Shown: piece after piece, positions 25,815 to 34,323 of the stretch
Position numbering within the stretch: position 1 is the first letter of the stretch
Layout of the letters: every line of letters begins with the position of its first letter
Origin: Streptomyces odontomachi
Lineage (GTDB): Bacteria > Actinomycetota > Actinomycetes > Streptomycetales > Streptomycetaceae
DNA: 64,000 nucleotides
NCBI RefSeq assembly: GCF_024435355.1
Contig: NZ_JAMJWG010000006.1
Span: 310,001-374,000 of the forward strand
Direction: 5' to 3'
Notes under the pieces: model-generated
Databases searched by the model: none
Seen by the model: the letters and a program-made list of their open reading frames with translations, nothing else
Told to the model about the DNA's origin: nothing
Position numbers and translations under genes: made by a program

Positions 25815-27029
25815 TCACGGCCCCGGAACGGCCGTGTAGGACGAGTTCTTCGCCGCGCTCTCCTCCACCGCCGCCAGCACCCGCTGCACCTGGAGGCCGT
25901 CCGCGAAGGACGGCTCCGGCGGGCTTCCGGAGGCGATCGCGTGCACCAGGTCGCGGGCCTGGTGCACGAACGTGTGCTCGTAGCCCAGACCGTGGCCCGG
26001 CGGCCACCAGGCGTCGACGTAGGGGTGGTCGGGCTCGGTGACGAGGATGCGGCGGAAGCCGGCGGTCGCCGCGGGCTCCGTGTGGTCGTGGAAGGACAGC
26101 TCGTTGAGCCGCTCCAGGTCGAAGGCGAGCGAGCCGAGGGAGCCGTTGAGCTCGATGCGCAGGGCGTTCTTGCGTCCGGCGGCGAACCGGGTGGCCTCGA
26201 ACGACGCCAGCGCACCGGAGGTGAACCGCCCGGTGAACACGGCGGCGTCGTCGACGGTGACCGGACCGCGCTCGCTGCCGCCTGCGCCGCTGAGGCCCGC
26301 GGAGGAGCCCTGGAGCCGTGGCCGCTCTCGCACGAACGTCTCGGTGAGCGCCGACACCCCGGCGAGCTGCTCCCCCGCGAGGAACTGGGCCAGGTCGATG
26401 ATGTGCGCGCCCAGGTCGCCGAGCGCGCCGGAGCCCGCCTTCTCCCGGTCCATCCGCCAGGTGAGCGGGAAGTCCGGGTCGCTGAGCCAGTCCTGGAGGT
26501 AGACCGCACGCACGTGCCGCAGGGTGCCGAGGCGGCCCTCGGCGACCATCCGCCGGGCCTGGGCGGTGGCGGGCAGCCGGCGGTAGTTGAAACCGGTCAT
26601 CGCGATCCGGCCCTGGGCCGCGGCACGGCCGGCGGCCGCCGTCATCGCCTGGGCCTCGGCGACCGTGTTGGCGAGCGGCTTCTCGCACAGCACGTGTTTG
26701 CCGGCCTTGAGCGCCGCAATGGCGATCTCCGCATGGCTGTCGCCGGGGGTGCAGATGTCGACGAGATCGACGTCGTCACGGGCGATCAGGTCACGCCAGT
26801 CGGTTTCCGCGGCCGCCCAGCCGAGCCGCCCGGCCGCGTCGCGCACGGCCCCCGCGTCCCGGCCGCAGACGGCCGCAAGCACCGGCCTGAGCGGCAGATC
26901 GAAGACCCGGCCCACGGTGCGCCAACCCTGGGAGTGCGCGGCGCCCATGAAGGCGTAGCCGACCATGCCCACACCCAAGGGGGGTTTGTCCTCCCCCGCC
27001 CCGCGGTCCGTTTCCTGCGGCTGTGCCAT
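25815..27029 (-). CDS. Gfo/Idh/MocA family oxidoreductase
   Basis: The 404-residue protein has an NAD(P)-binding Rossmann domain (GVGMVGYAFMGAAHSQGW), the family motif EKPLANTVAEA with the substrate Lys, and the C-terminal alpha/beta domain with GDLGAHIIDLAQFL containing the active-site Asp/His. AAGGAGG precedes the ATG by seven bases. The family oxidises or reduces sugar and inositol hydroxyls. With the isomerase immediately downstream and an ABC importer upstream it probably serves catabolism of an imported carbohydrate. Confidence 0.88.
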   Translation of the reverse strand: MAQPQETDRGAGEDKPPLGVGMVGYAFMGAAHSQGWRTVGRVFDLPLRPVLAAVCGRDAGAVRDAAGRLGWAAAETDWRDLIARDDVDLVDICTPGDSHAEIAIAALKAGKHVLCEKPLANTVAEAQAMTAAAGRAAAQGRIAMTGFNYRRLPATAQARRMVAEGRLGTLRHVRAVYLQDWLSDPDFPLTWRMDREKAGSGALGDLGAHIIDLAQFLAGEQLAGVSALTETFVRERPRLQGSSAGLSGAGGSERGPVTVDDAAVFTGRFTSGALASFEATRFAAGRKNALRIELNGSLGSLAFDLERLNELSFHDHTEPAATAGFRRILVTEPDHPYVDAWWPPGHGLGYEHTFVHQARDLVHAIASGSPPEPSFADGLQVQRVLAAVEESAAKNSSYTAVPGP

Positions 27030-27234
27030 ACGGATTTCCTCCTTCAGCTCGATTCCCGCCGGCCCCGCGGGGCGCCGTGTGCGAAGTGTCGCGCGAGCGG
27101 CGCTTCAAGACGGCCCGGCGAGGCCGGGGGCCTCAATCACCCTGTCTCCCCAGGTGATCAAGTAACGTACGCACGGTGCGTTGCGAGAACCAAGCGCGCA
27201 CACCGTGCCGATCGAGAACCAAGACGGCACAGCA

Positions 27235-27372
27235 CCACCTAACTCTGCCGTACCAGACCGGGCAGGTTCCGTCCCGGCTGGTGTTGAGGGAGTAAGACCT
27301 TTCGGGTCGCTGACCCGCGGGGCTTTCTGAGCCAGGAATCCCCCTGCGTTCGCCGGGGGGAGGGTTCAAGAG
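27235..27372 (+). mobile_element. Possible solo IS200/IS605 (TnpB) right end / omega-RNA remnant
   Basis: In the 400-base gap between two minus-strand genes lies a structured stretch. It ends in AGCCAGGAATCCCC, a hairpin of CCCCC and GGGGG around TGCGTTCGCC, then AGGGTTCAAG (27329-27371). This closely resembles the right end of actinobacterial IS200/IS605-group elements, where the 3' part of tnpB and the omega-RNA overlap. No tnpA or tnpB frame is present, so at most it is a remnant. The recognition is from memory of such ends. Another structured RNA or terminator is possible. The rest of the gap (27030-27234) shows no gene. Confidence 0.42.
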
Positions 27373-27429
27373 AGGTGTACCGGTGCTGCCCGCCCTCCTG
27401 CCCGCACCTTGCGTACGGGCGGGACGGCA

Positions 27430-28470
27430 TCACTTGAAGCCGGTGGGCATGTACTGGTCGACGTTGTGCTTGTCCACCACGGCCGAGTAGAGCGTGATGG
27501 AGGTCGGGATCTCCGCCTCGGACATGCCCTGGATGCCCTTGCCCTGTCCGAGGGCGCGGGCCAGGTCGATCGCCGAGGCGGCCATCGTCGGCGGGTACAG
27601 CACGGTGGCCTTCAGGACGCCCTTGTCCTGCTTGATCTGTTGCATGGCGGAGAGCGAGCCGGCCCCGCCGACCATCAGGAACTCGTCGCGCCCCGCCTGG
27701 TCGATGGCGCGCAGCGCGCCGACCCCCTGGTCGTCGTCATGGTTCCACAGCGCGTCGATGTGCGACTGGGCCTGGAGCAGCTGGGCCATCTTGGCCTGCC
27801 CCGACTCGACCGTGAAGTCGGCGGCCTGCCGGGCCACCTTCTTGATGTTCGGGTAGTTCTTCAGGGCGTCGTCGAAGCCCTGGGTGCGCTGCCTGGTCAG
27901 CTCCAGGTTGTCGATGCCGGCCAGCTCGACGACCCGGGCGCCCTTCTTGCCCTTGAGCCGCTCGCCGATGTACTGCCCGGCGTTGAAGCCCATGCCGTAG
28001 TTGTCACCGCCGACCCAGCAGCGGTAGGCCTGCGGGGTGTTGAAGATGCGGTCCAGGTTGACCACCGGGATCCCGGCCCGCATGGCCTTCAGCCCGACCT
28101 GGGTGAGCGCCTTGCCGTCCGCCGGCAGCACCACGATGACGTCCACCTTCTTGTTGATCAGCGTCTCTATCTGGCCGATCTGCGCGGCGGTGTCGTTGGA
28201 GCCCTCGGTCACCTCCAGGCTGACGTCCGAGTACGCCTTGGCGCGCTCCTTGGCGTTGTCGTTGATGGCGTTGAGCCAGCCGTGGTCGGCCTGGGGGCCG
28301 GCGAAGCCGATGGTGACGTGCTTGCCCGGCTTGTCGTCCGCCGCGGGTTTCGCATCGCTGGACGGCTTGTCGTCGGACGACTCGTTGCTGGTGCAGGCGG
28401 TGAGCACGGCACCGGCCGACACGGCGGCCGTTCCGAAGAGCAGACCTCTGCGGCTCGTGGTGTGGGGCAT
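27430..28470 (-). CDS. Sugar ABC transporter substrate-binding lipoprotein
   Basis: This is a 346-residue periplasmic-binding-protein-like domain of the ribose/xylose (PBP1) class. The N-terminus has a twin-arginine pair (SRRGLLFG) and a lipobox LTAC with Cys26, so it is a Tat-type lipoprotein. GFAGPQADHGWLNAIND and VILPADGKALTQ-like segments form the sugar cleft. The order SBP-permease-ATPase on the minus strand means that the ATPase is transcribed first and the binding protein last, 86 bases after the permease. Confidence 0.9.
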   Translation of the reverse strand: MPHTTSRRGLLFGTAAVSAGAVLTACTSNESSDDKPSSDAKPAADDKPGKHVTIGFAGPQADHGWLNAINDNAKERAKAYSDVSLEVTEGSNDTAAQIGQIETLINKKVDVIVVLPADGKALTQVGLKAMRAGIPVVNLDRIFNTPQAYRCWVGGDNYGMGFNAGQYIGERLKGKKGARVVELAGIDNLELTRQRTQGFDDALKNYPNIKKVARQAADFTVESGQAKMAQLLQAQSHIDALWNHDDDQGVGALRAIDQAGRDEFLMVGGAGSLSAMQQIKQDKGVLKATVLYPPTMAASAIDLARALGQGKGIQGMSEAEIPTSITLYSAVVDKHNVDQYMPTGFK

Positions 28471-28556
28471 GGCGTTGAACCCTTCCCGTCGTGAGGGTGC
28501 GGTGGGTGGTGTCCGGGGGGTGGGGGGTTGGTGCGGGGCGGAGGTGTGCGGTCCGG

Positions 28557-29606
28557 CTAGGTGTCGGCGGTGCGGCGTTGGACCAGCACCGCGGCGACGA
28601 TGATCGCGCCCTTGGCGATCTGCTGGACGTCGGTCTGGAGGTTGTTCAAGGCGAAGATGTTGGTGATCGTGGTGAAGATCAGCACGCCCAGCACGGAGCC
28701 GGTGATGGTGCCACGGCCGCCGCTGAGCAGGGTGCCGCCGATGATGGCGGCGGCGATCGCGTCGAGCTCGTACAGGTTGCCGTTGGTGTTCTGGCCCGAG
28801 CCGGACAGCACGATCAGCAGGAACGCGGCGATGCCGCAGCACAGCCCGGACAGCAGGTACAGGTAGAGCCGCTGCCGCCGCACGTCGATGCCGGCCAGCC
28901 GGGCCGCCTCCGCGTTGCCGCCGACGGCGACCGTGCGCCGCCCGAACGTGGTGCGGTTGAGCACCAGCCAGCCGATGACGGTGACCGCCGCGAAGACCAG
29001 CACCAGCGGTGGCACGCCCAGCACGTACGAGTCGCGCTCGCCGAGGCTGAGGATGCCGTCGATGGTGACGATCTGCGTCTTGCCTCCGGTGATCTGCAAC
29101 GCGAGGCCGCGCGCGGAGGCGAGCATGGCGAGCGTCGCGATGAACGGCACCATCCTGCCGAACGCGATCAGCAGACCGTTGACCAGGCCGCAGCCCAGGC
29201 CCACCACGAGGGCGGTGAACAGCACCCCCCAGAAGCCGTACTCCTGCGAGGCCACCGTGGTCGCCCACACCGACGCCAGCGCCACGATCGCGCCGACCGA
29301 CAGGTCGATCCCACCGCCCATGATCACGAAGGTCATGCCGACGGTGACGACGCCGATGACGGAGGACTGGGTGAGCACCAGTTGCAGGTTGCGGGTGTCC
29401 AGGAACTCGTCGGGCTTGGTGACGCCACCGATGACGACCAGCACGGCGAGCACCCCGACCAGCGAGAGGGTGCGGACGTCGGCGCGGTCCCACCAGGTGC
29501 GCCAGGGTCCGGCCCCGGCCGGGTCGGCGGCGACCGACCGCCGGGCGGCAGGACGCTTCGGAGCGTCCGGCCCGCCCTGCTGGGCCGGCGAGGCAGGCTG
29601 CGTCAT
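28557..29606 (-). CDS. Sugar ABC transporter permease (RbsC/XylH type)
   Basis: The 349-residue inner-membrane permease has about nine to ten hydrophobic helices. It carries the family signature GGGIDLSVGAIVALASV, and IGGTLLSGGRGTITGSVLGVL near the C-terminus, which couples to the ATPase. The first 50 residues are hydrophilic. Its ATG overlaps the ATPase stop by four bases. Substrates of this class are pentoses, hexoses or inositol. Confidence 0.9.
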   Translation of the reverse strand: MTQPASPAQQGGPDAPKRPAARRSVAADPAGAGPWRTWWDRADVRTLSLVGVLAVLVVIGGVTKPDEFLDTRNLQLVLTQSSVIGVVTVGMTFVIMGGGIDLSVGAIVALASVWATTVASQEYGFWGVLFTALVVGLGCGLVNGLLIAFGRMVPFIATLAMLASARGLALQITGGKTQIVTIDGILSLGERDSYVLGVPPLVLVFAAVTVIGWLVLNRTTFGRRTVAVGGNAEAARLAGIDVRRQRLYLYLLSGLCCGIAAFLLIVLSGSGQNTNGNLYELDAIAAAIIGGTLLSGGRGTITGSVLGVLIFTTITNIFALNNLQTDVQQIAKGAIIVAAVLVQRRTADT

Positions 29607-31132
29607 GATGTCGGGCTCCCTTCCATGACGAGGTCGAGCACACGGGATTCGTCGAGCTCCTGGGCGGGCGCGCGGTGCACGACCCGGCCCTCGCGCAGCA
29701 CCAGCACCCGGTCGGCCAGACCGAGCACTTCGGGCACTTCACTGGAGACCAGCAGGACGGCCAGGCCCTCGTCGGCGAGCCGGCGTATGACGGCGTACAG
29801 CTCGGCGCGCGCGCCGACGTCGACGCCCCGGGTCGGCTCGTCCAGCAGCAGCACCCGGCAGCCGCGCAGCAGCCAGCGGGCGAGGACGGCCTTCTGCTGG
29901 TTGCCGCCGGAGAGGGTGCGGACGCGTGCGTCGGGGTTGTCGGGCCGCAGCGAGAGATCGCGGGCGGCCTGCCGCGCCGCGGCCCGCTCGCCACGCCGGT
30001 CCAGCCAGCCGCCGCGGGAGAACCGGGACATCGTGGAGACGGAGACGTTCCGGGTCACCGACTCCAGCATCAGCAGGGCCTGCGCCTTGCGTTCCTCGGG
30101 AGCGAGGCCGACGCCGGCGCGCACGGCCGCGCGCACGCTGCCGGGCCTGAGCGGCACCCCGGCCACCGTCACCTTCCCGGCGGTCGGCCGGCGCGCGCCG
30201 TAGACGGTCTCCAGGATCTCGGAACGCCCCGATCCGACGAGCCCGGCGAGACCGACGATCTCCCCCGGGTGGAGATCCAGGTCGAACGGCGCGAACTCAC
30301 CGTCCCGAGCCAGGCCGCGGACGGTCAGTACGGGGCGCGTGCCTGACGGGTCCACGGAGGCTGGGGAAGGGCGCTCCGGGAAGACATATTCCACCGTGCG
30401 GCCCGTCATGAGGGAGACGACCTCGCTGGTCGGGGTCGTCTTCGCCGGCAGTCCCCCGGCGACCGCCCTGCCGTCCTTCAGGACGGTGACCCGGTCGCCG
30501 ATGCGGCGGATCTCCTCCAGGCGGTGGGAGATGTAGACCACCGCGACCCCGTCGGCGGTCAGGCTCGCGACGATGCGGAAGAGGTTGTCGACCTCGTCGG
30601 GGTCGAGCGCTGCGGACGGCTCGTCCATGACGATGAGCCGTACGTCGTGGGAGAGCGCCCGCGCCATCGACACGATCTGCTGCTGCGCCGCGGAGAGCGC
30701 GCCCACCAGTCGCCCGGCACCGATCTCGGGGTGCCCGAGGCGCCGGAGCAGGGCGTCGGCCGTGGTGCGCGCCGACCGGCGCCGTACGACGAACCCGGCG
30801 CTGGTGGGTTCGTGCCCGAGGGAGATGTTCTCGGCCACCGACAGGTGCTCCACCAGGTCGAGCTCCTGGTAGATGGTGGCGACACCGAGGCGCATCGCGG
30901 CGCTCGGCGAGCGCAGCACGACCGGCTCGCCGCGCCAGGTGATCTGCCCGCCGTCGGGCTGGTGCACGCCCGAGAGCACCTTGATGAGGGTGGACTTGCC
31001 GGCCCCGTTCTGCCCGAGCAGGCAGTGCACCTCCCCCGGTCGCACCTCGAGGTCCACCCCGTCCAGGGCCCGCACACCGGGGAACGACTTGGTGATTGAG
31101 GTCATCGTGAGCAGTGGTGCGAGTGGTGCCAT
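29603..31132 (-). CDS. Sugar ABC transporter ATP-binding protein (two ATPase domains)
   Basis: The 509-residue RbsA/XylG-type protein has two nucleotide-binding domains. The first has Walker A GQNGAGKS, signature LSAAQQQ and Walker B LIVMDEPSAALD. The second has a degenerate Walker A region (GLVGSGRSE), signature LSGGNQQK and VLLLDEPTRGVD. This asymmetry is normal for the family. It is the first gene of the transporter operon, 266 bases after the ROK gene. That gap (31133-31398) is a G/T-rich run of GGTGCGG-like repeats with no gene. Confidence 0.92.
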   Translation of the reverse strand: MAPLAPLLTMTSITKSFPGVRALDGVDLEVRPGEVHCLLGQNGAGKSTLIKVLSGVHQPDGGQITWRGEPVVLRSPSAAMRLGVATIYQELDLVEHLSVAENISLGHEPTSAGFVVRRRSARTTADALLRRLGHPEIGAGRLVGALSAAQQQIVSMARALSHDVRLIVMDEPSAALDPDEVDNLFRIVASLTADGVAVVYISHRLEEIRRIGDRVTVLKDGRAVAGGLPAKTTPTSEVVSLMTGRTVEYVFPERPSPASVDPSGTRPVLTVRGLARDGEFAPFDLDLHPGEIVGLAGLVGSGRSEILETVYGARRPTAGKVTVAGVPLRPGSVRAAVRAGVGLAPEERKAQALLMLESVTRNVSVSTMSRFSRGGWLDRRGERAAARQAARDLSLRPDNPDARVRTLSGGNQQKAVLARWLLRGCRVLLLDEPTRGVDVGARAELYAVIRRLADEGLAVLLVSSEVPEVLGLADRVLVLREGRVVHRAPAQELDESRVLDLVMEGSPTS

Positions 31133-31398
31133 CGAGTCCCCCTGGGGTACCCCCACGCCTTGAGGCAGTGGGGGAGGATCGGGCCGGTTCAGGGCAGGCG
31201 GTGCGTGCGTGACCGCCCAGGGCGAGCGCTTTCGGGTGGCGGGGTGCGGGTGCCGGTGGTGCGGATGTGGCGGGTGCGGATGTGGCGGTGGTGCCGGCGG
31301 AAGGAGTGGTGCGGGTGGTGCCGTGCGGTGCGGTGCCGTGCGGTGCGCTAAAGGTGGCCCGGTCGAGCGCGTCGGTCTGGTCGAGCGCGCCCGTCCGG

Positions 31399-32589
31399 TC
31401 AGGCCGGCGAGAACAAGTGGTCGCTGATGAGCCGGGCTGCGCCTATGACACCGGCGGTGGGGCCCAGTTCGCCCAGCACGATGGGGAGGTTGCCGGTCGC
31501 GAGGGGCAGCGACTGGCGGTAGACCTGGGTGCGGATGGCGGCGAGCAGGGTGTGGCCGAGCCCGGTGACCCCGCCACCGATCACCACCAGACCCGGGTTG
31601 AAGAAGCTGACGAGGCCTGCGATCACCTGGCCGGTGCGGTTGCCCCCCTCGCGTATCAGGTCGATCGCGGCGGCGTCGCCCGCGGCGGCCGCTGCGGCGA
31701 CGTCGACGGAGGTCAGTTCCCCCGCCTCCGCCAGGCGCGCCGCCAGCTCCGGTGAACGCCCCTGCTGGGCGGCCTCCATCGCGTCGCGCGCCAGCGCCGC
31801 ACCGCTGAAGTGGGCCTCCAGGCAGCCCTTGTTGCCGCAGGCGCACGGGTGCCCGTCGGGTTCGACGAGGATGTGGCCGATGTCGCCGGCGCTGCCCGTC
31901 GTACCGCGGTGGACCTCGCCGCCGACGATGATGCCGCAGCCGATGCCGGTGCCGATCTTGACGCAGAGGAAGTCGGCGACGGAGCGGGCGACTCCGGCGT
32001 GCTGCTCGCCCATGGCCATGAGGTTCACGTCGTTGTCGACCATGACCGGGCAGCCCAGTTCCTGGCTGAGCGCCTCGCGCACCGGGAAGCCGTCCCAGCC
32101 CGGCATGATGGGCGGCGCCACGGGCACGCCCTCCGGGAAGCGGACCGGTCCGGGCACCCCGATGCCCGCTCCGTCGAAGCCCTCGCCCAGTCCGGATGCG
32201 CGCAGTTTGGCGGTCATCGCCAGGACCTGCTCGAAGACGGCGACGGGGCCCTCGCGCACGTCCAGTGGCTGGGTGATGTGCCCGAGTACCTCCAACTCCG
32301 CATTGGTGACGGCGACGTCGACGGAGGTGGCGCCGATGTCGACGCCCAGGAAGCGCAGGGCGGGGGCGAGCCGGATGTTGTGCGAGCGGCGACCGCCGCG
32401 GGAGGCGGCGAGCCCGTCGGCCACCACCAGACCCGTCTCGAGCAGCCGGTCCACCTCGACGGCCAGCTTCGAGCGTGACAGGTCGACCTGGTCGCCCAGC
32501 TGGGCCCGGGAGTTGGGGCCGGAGTCGCGCAACAACCTGAGCAGCCTGGCCTGATGGGCGTTGGCGGGACGAGCCGTCATCCGTCTCAC
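31399..32589 (-). CDS. ROK family transcriptional repressor
   Basis: The 396-residue protein has an N-terminal winged helix (ARLLRLLRDSGPNSRAQLGDQVDLSRSKLAVEVDRLL, about 14-50). A ROK sugar-kinase-like domain follows with DIGATSVDVAV, the zinc motif CACGNKGCLEAH, and phosphate loops. GTG at 32589 has GGAGG seven bases upstream. ROK repressors sense sugars; its place directly upstream of the importer suggests that it controls it. GGACAAAGCGG (32707-32717) upstream also occurs upstream of the ThuA-domain gene. Confidence 0.9.
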   Translation of the reverse strand: MRRMTARPANAHQARLLRLLRDSGPNSRAQLGDQVDLSRSKLAVEVDRLLETGLVVADGLAASRGGRRSHNIRLAPALRFLGVDIGATSVDVAVTNAELEVLGHITQPLDVREGPVAVFEQVLAMTAKLRASGLGEGFDGAGIGVPGPVRFPEGVPVAPPIMPGWDGFPVREALSQELGCPVMVDNDVNLMAMGEQHAGVARSVADFLCVKIGTGIGCGIIVGGEVHRGTTGSAGDIGHILVEPDGHPCACGNKGCLEAHFSGAALARDAMEAAQQGRSPELAARLAEAGELTSVDVAAAAAAGDAAAIDLIREGGNRTGQVIAGLVSFFNPGLVVIGGGVTGLGHTLLAAIRTQVYRQSLPLATGNLPIVLGELGPTAGVIGAARLISDHLFSPA

Positions 32590-32813
32590 GTGCCCCTCCC
32601 CGCCTCATCGGGCTGTCTCCGTCAGGCTTTCGAGGGGAACGTAGCAGTGCATGACCGGAGGGGGAAGGACTTGAGCGGGAATTGCCCCCGACTTTCGCCA
32701 GTCACAGGACAAAGCGGAGTCGCGCACCGTGCGATCACGGGCAAATCCCCCACCGCCCCACCCTCCTTGCGCGCCTCTCATCACAGGGGTGACGGGGCAT
32801 ATCGACAGGTATT

Positions 32814-32826
32814 ATGGTTAGACCAT
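32814..32826. promoter_or_regulatory. FadR-type operator ATGGT-N3-ACCAT
   Basis: A perfect palindrome ATGGTTAGACCAT lies 45 bases before the first bicupin gene. The same 5-3-5 layout appears in six other promoter regions up to 57.3 kb, one of them upstream of a FadR-type GntR gene. TGGT-N3-ACCA is the recognition pattern of the FadR subfamily, so this is probably its operator. Confidence 0.75.
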
Positions 32827-32871
32827 CACGACAATCCATGTCACTGCCCACGCCCGCACAGGAGGCTTCCC

Positions 32872-33873
32872 ATGGCTAAGAAAGGGCGCGTCTTCGTCCG
32901 CGGCCTGACGTCCGAGACCTACGGACTCGGGGAATTCCGCCGGACGCAGCTCGCGGCGAAGCGGGTACGCGACGACTCCACCGTCGTCGACGACGCCAAG
33001 GTCGCGCACTCCGGCGACAGCGAGAAGTCCCGCACCTGGTGGCGGGTGGGTCCGGGCGACGAGGATTTCCTCACCCAGACCATCCAGGTCCACTTCGTGG
33101 AGCTGCCGCCCGAGTCCAGCAACCACGGTCACGGCCACCAGAACGAGGCCGCGTTCTACATCCTGCGGGGCCGCGGCTACGAGATCCACGACGACCAGCG
33201 CTACGAATGGGCCAAGGACGACCTGGTCTTCGTCCACACCGACTCCGTGCACCGGCACTTCAACCCGTACGACGAGACCGCGACCGCGCTGGTGGTGAAG
33301 GCCAAGAGCACCTGGATGTTCATGGGCCTGTTGCAGCAGGGCCGCAGCGGCCCGGTGGAGCGCGAGGAGGAGTTCGGGCCGCGCGAGGACTGGTCGCGGA
33401 TCTGGACGCCGGGCGTGAAGGAGCGCAAGAAGGTCATCAGCCCGGCGGACACCAGCTGGGAGAGCACCCCGCTCGGCCGGGTCCGCGTGATGTCGTCTCC
33501 CGAGCGCACCGATGCCCGGATCTTCTCCATCGACGCGTTCGAACTCGACGTTCCCGCGGGCAGCCGCTCCGGCCGGTACTGGAAGATGGCGGACGAGGTC
33601 TTCTACGTCCTGGAGGGCGGCGGTTACGCGCTCCAGTGGGAGGTCGAGGCGGAGCTCGCCGAGAAGTACTACGCGCGGGTGGCGAAGGAGCCCACCCGGC
33701 ACGAGATCACGCAGGGCGACACGTTGTACGTGCCGCAGAACCACGTCTGCCAGCTCTTTGCCGCCGATGGCACGCCGTTGCGGGTGCTGTCGGCGCAGAA
33801 CCGGGTGTTCAAGCACCTCGGCTACGACACGGTGCACTTCTTCGAGGCGGCACCGGAGTACTCCGCTTCGTAG
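32872..33873 (+). CDS. Bicupin protein (gentisate-dioxygenase-like fold)
   Basis: The 333-residue protein has two cupin domains. The first (about 60-150) has metal-site residues in HGHGHQNEAAFYI and HTDSVHRHFN. The second (about 205-325) has GRYWKMADEVFYVLEGGGYA and VPQNHVCQLF, where one of the usual His ligands appears to be replaced. Two-domain cupins include gentisate 1,2-dioxygenase and related Fe(II) ring-cleaving enzymes. A GGAGG site precedes the ATG by six bases. It is a single-gene unit behind a perfect FadR-type operator and is the first gene of the aromatic island. A function as ring-cleavage enzyme is inferred. Confidence 0.75.
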   Translation: MAKKGRVFVRGLTSETYGLGEFRRTQLAAKRVRDDSTVVDDAKVAHSGDSEKSRTWWRVGPGDEDFLTQTIQVHFVELPPESSNHGHGHQNEAAFYILRGRGYEIHDDQRYEWAKDDLVFVHTDSVHRHFNPYDETATALVVKAKSTWMFMGLLQQGRSGPVEREEEFGPREDWSRIWTPGVKERKKVISPADTSWESTPLGRVRVMSSPERTDARIFSIDAFELDVPAGSRSGRYWKMADEVFYVLEGGGYALQWEVEAELAEKYYARVAKEPTRHEITQGDTLYVPQNHVCQLFAADGTPLRVLSAQNRVFKHLGYDTVHFFEAAPEYSAS

Positions 33874-33944
33874 GGGCGCAGCCCCTACTCCCCGGCGTCC
33901 AGTGCCCTGGGCTGGCCTCGACGGTGCCGCGCCGTGGGCGGTTT

Positions 33945-34323
33945 GCGCAGTTCCCCGCGCCCCTTTACAGGCGGCTCTCCGCGCCCGCTCGAGAGGGGCG
34001 CGGGGAACTGCGCGAGCAACCACCCACCGGCCGGTGGCCCGGACACGACAGAAACAGCCCCCTCGGGACGGTGACCACCCAACCCGCCGCGTCGTGGCCG
34101 GTCGCGCCGTTCCCCGCGCCCCTTTACACGCGGCGCTCCGCCCCTACCGGGGAGGGGCACGAAGTGCCCTATCCAGGGGCGCGGGGAACTGCGCGCCCAA
34201 CCACCCACCGGCCCGGCGGCCGAACACAACAGAAACAGCCCCCTCGGGACGGTGACCACCCAACCCGCCGCGTCGTGGCCGGTCGCGCCGTTCCCCGCGC
34301 CCCTTTACACGCGGCGCTCCGCG
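33945..34323. repeat. Palindromic GCGCAGTTCCCCGCGCCCC repeats with a 181-bp duplication
   Basis: A long inverted repeat (GCGCAGTTCCCCGCGCCCCT with its complement, 33945-34013) is followed by a near-identical block of about 125 bases present at 34018 and again at 34199 (spacing 181). Each block ends in CGTTCCCCGCGCCCC TTTACACGCGGCG. The last copy forms the end and stop codon of the AAA+ gene. The rest of the gap 33874-34304 holds nothing else. Related palindromes lie at 44.8 and 49.7-50.1 kb. Confidence 0.85.

Noticed and set aside
27133..27369. 78-residue minus-strand frame in the 27.0-27.4 kb gap
   Set aside because: It crosses the structured TnpB-end-like sequence, has no ribosome site and no domain.
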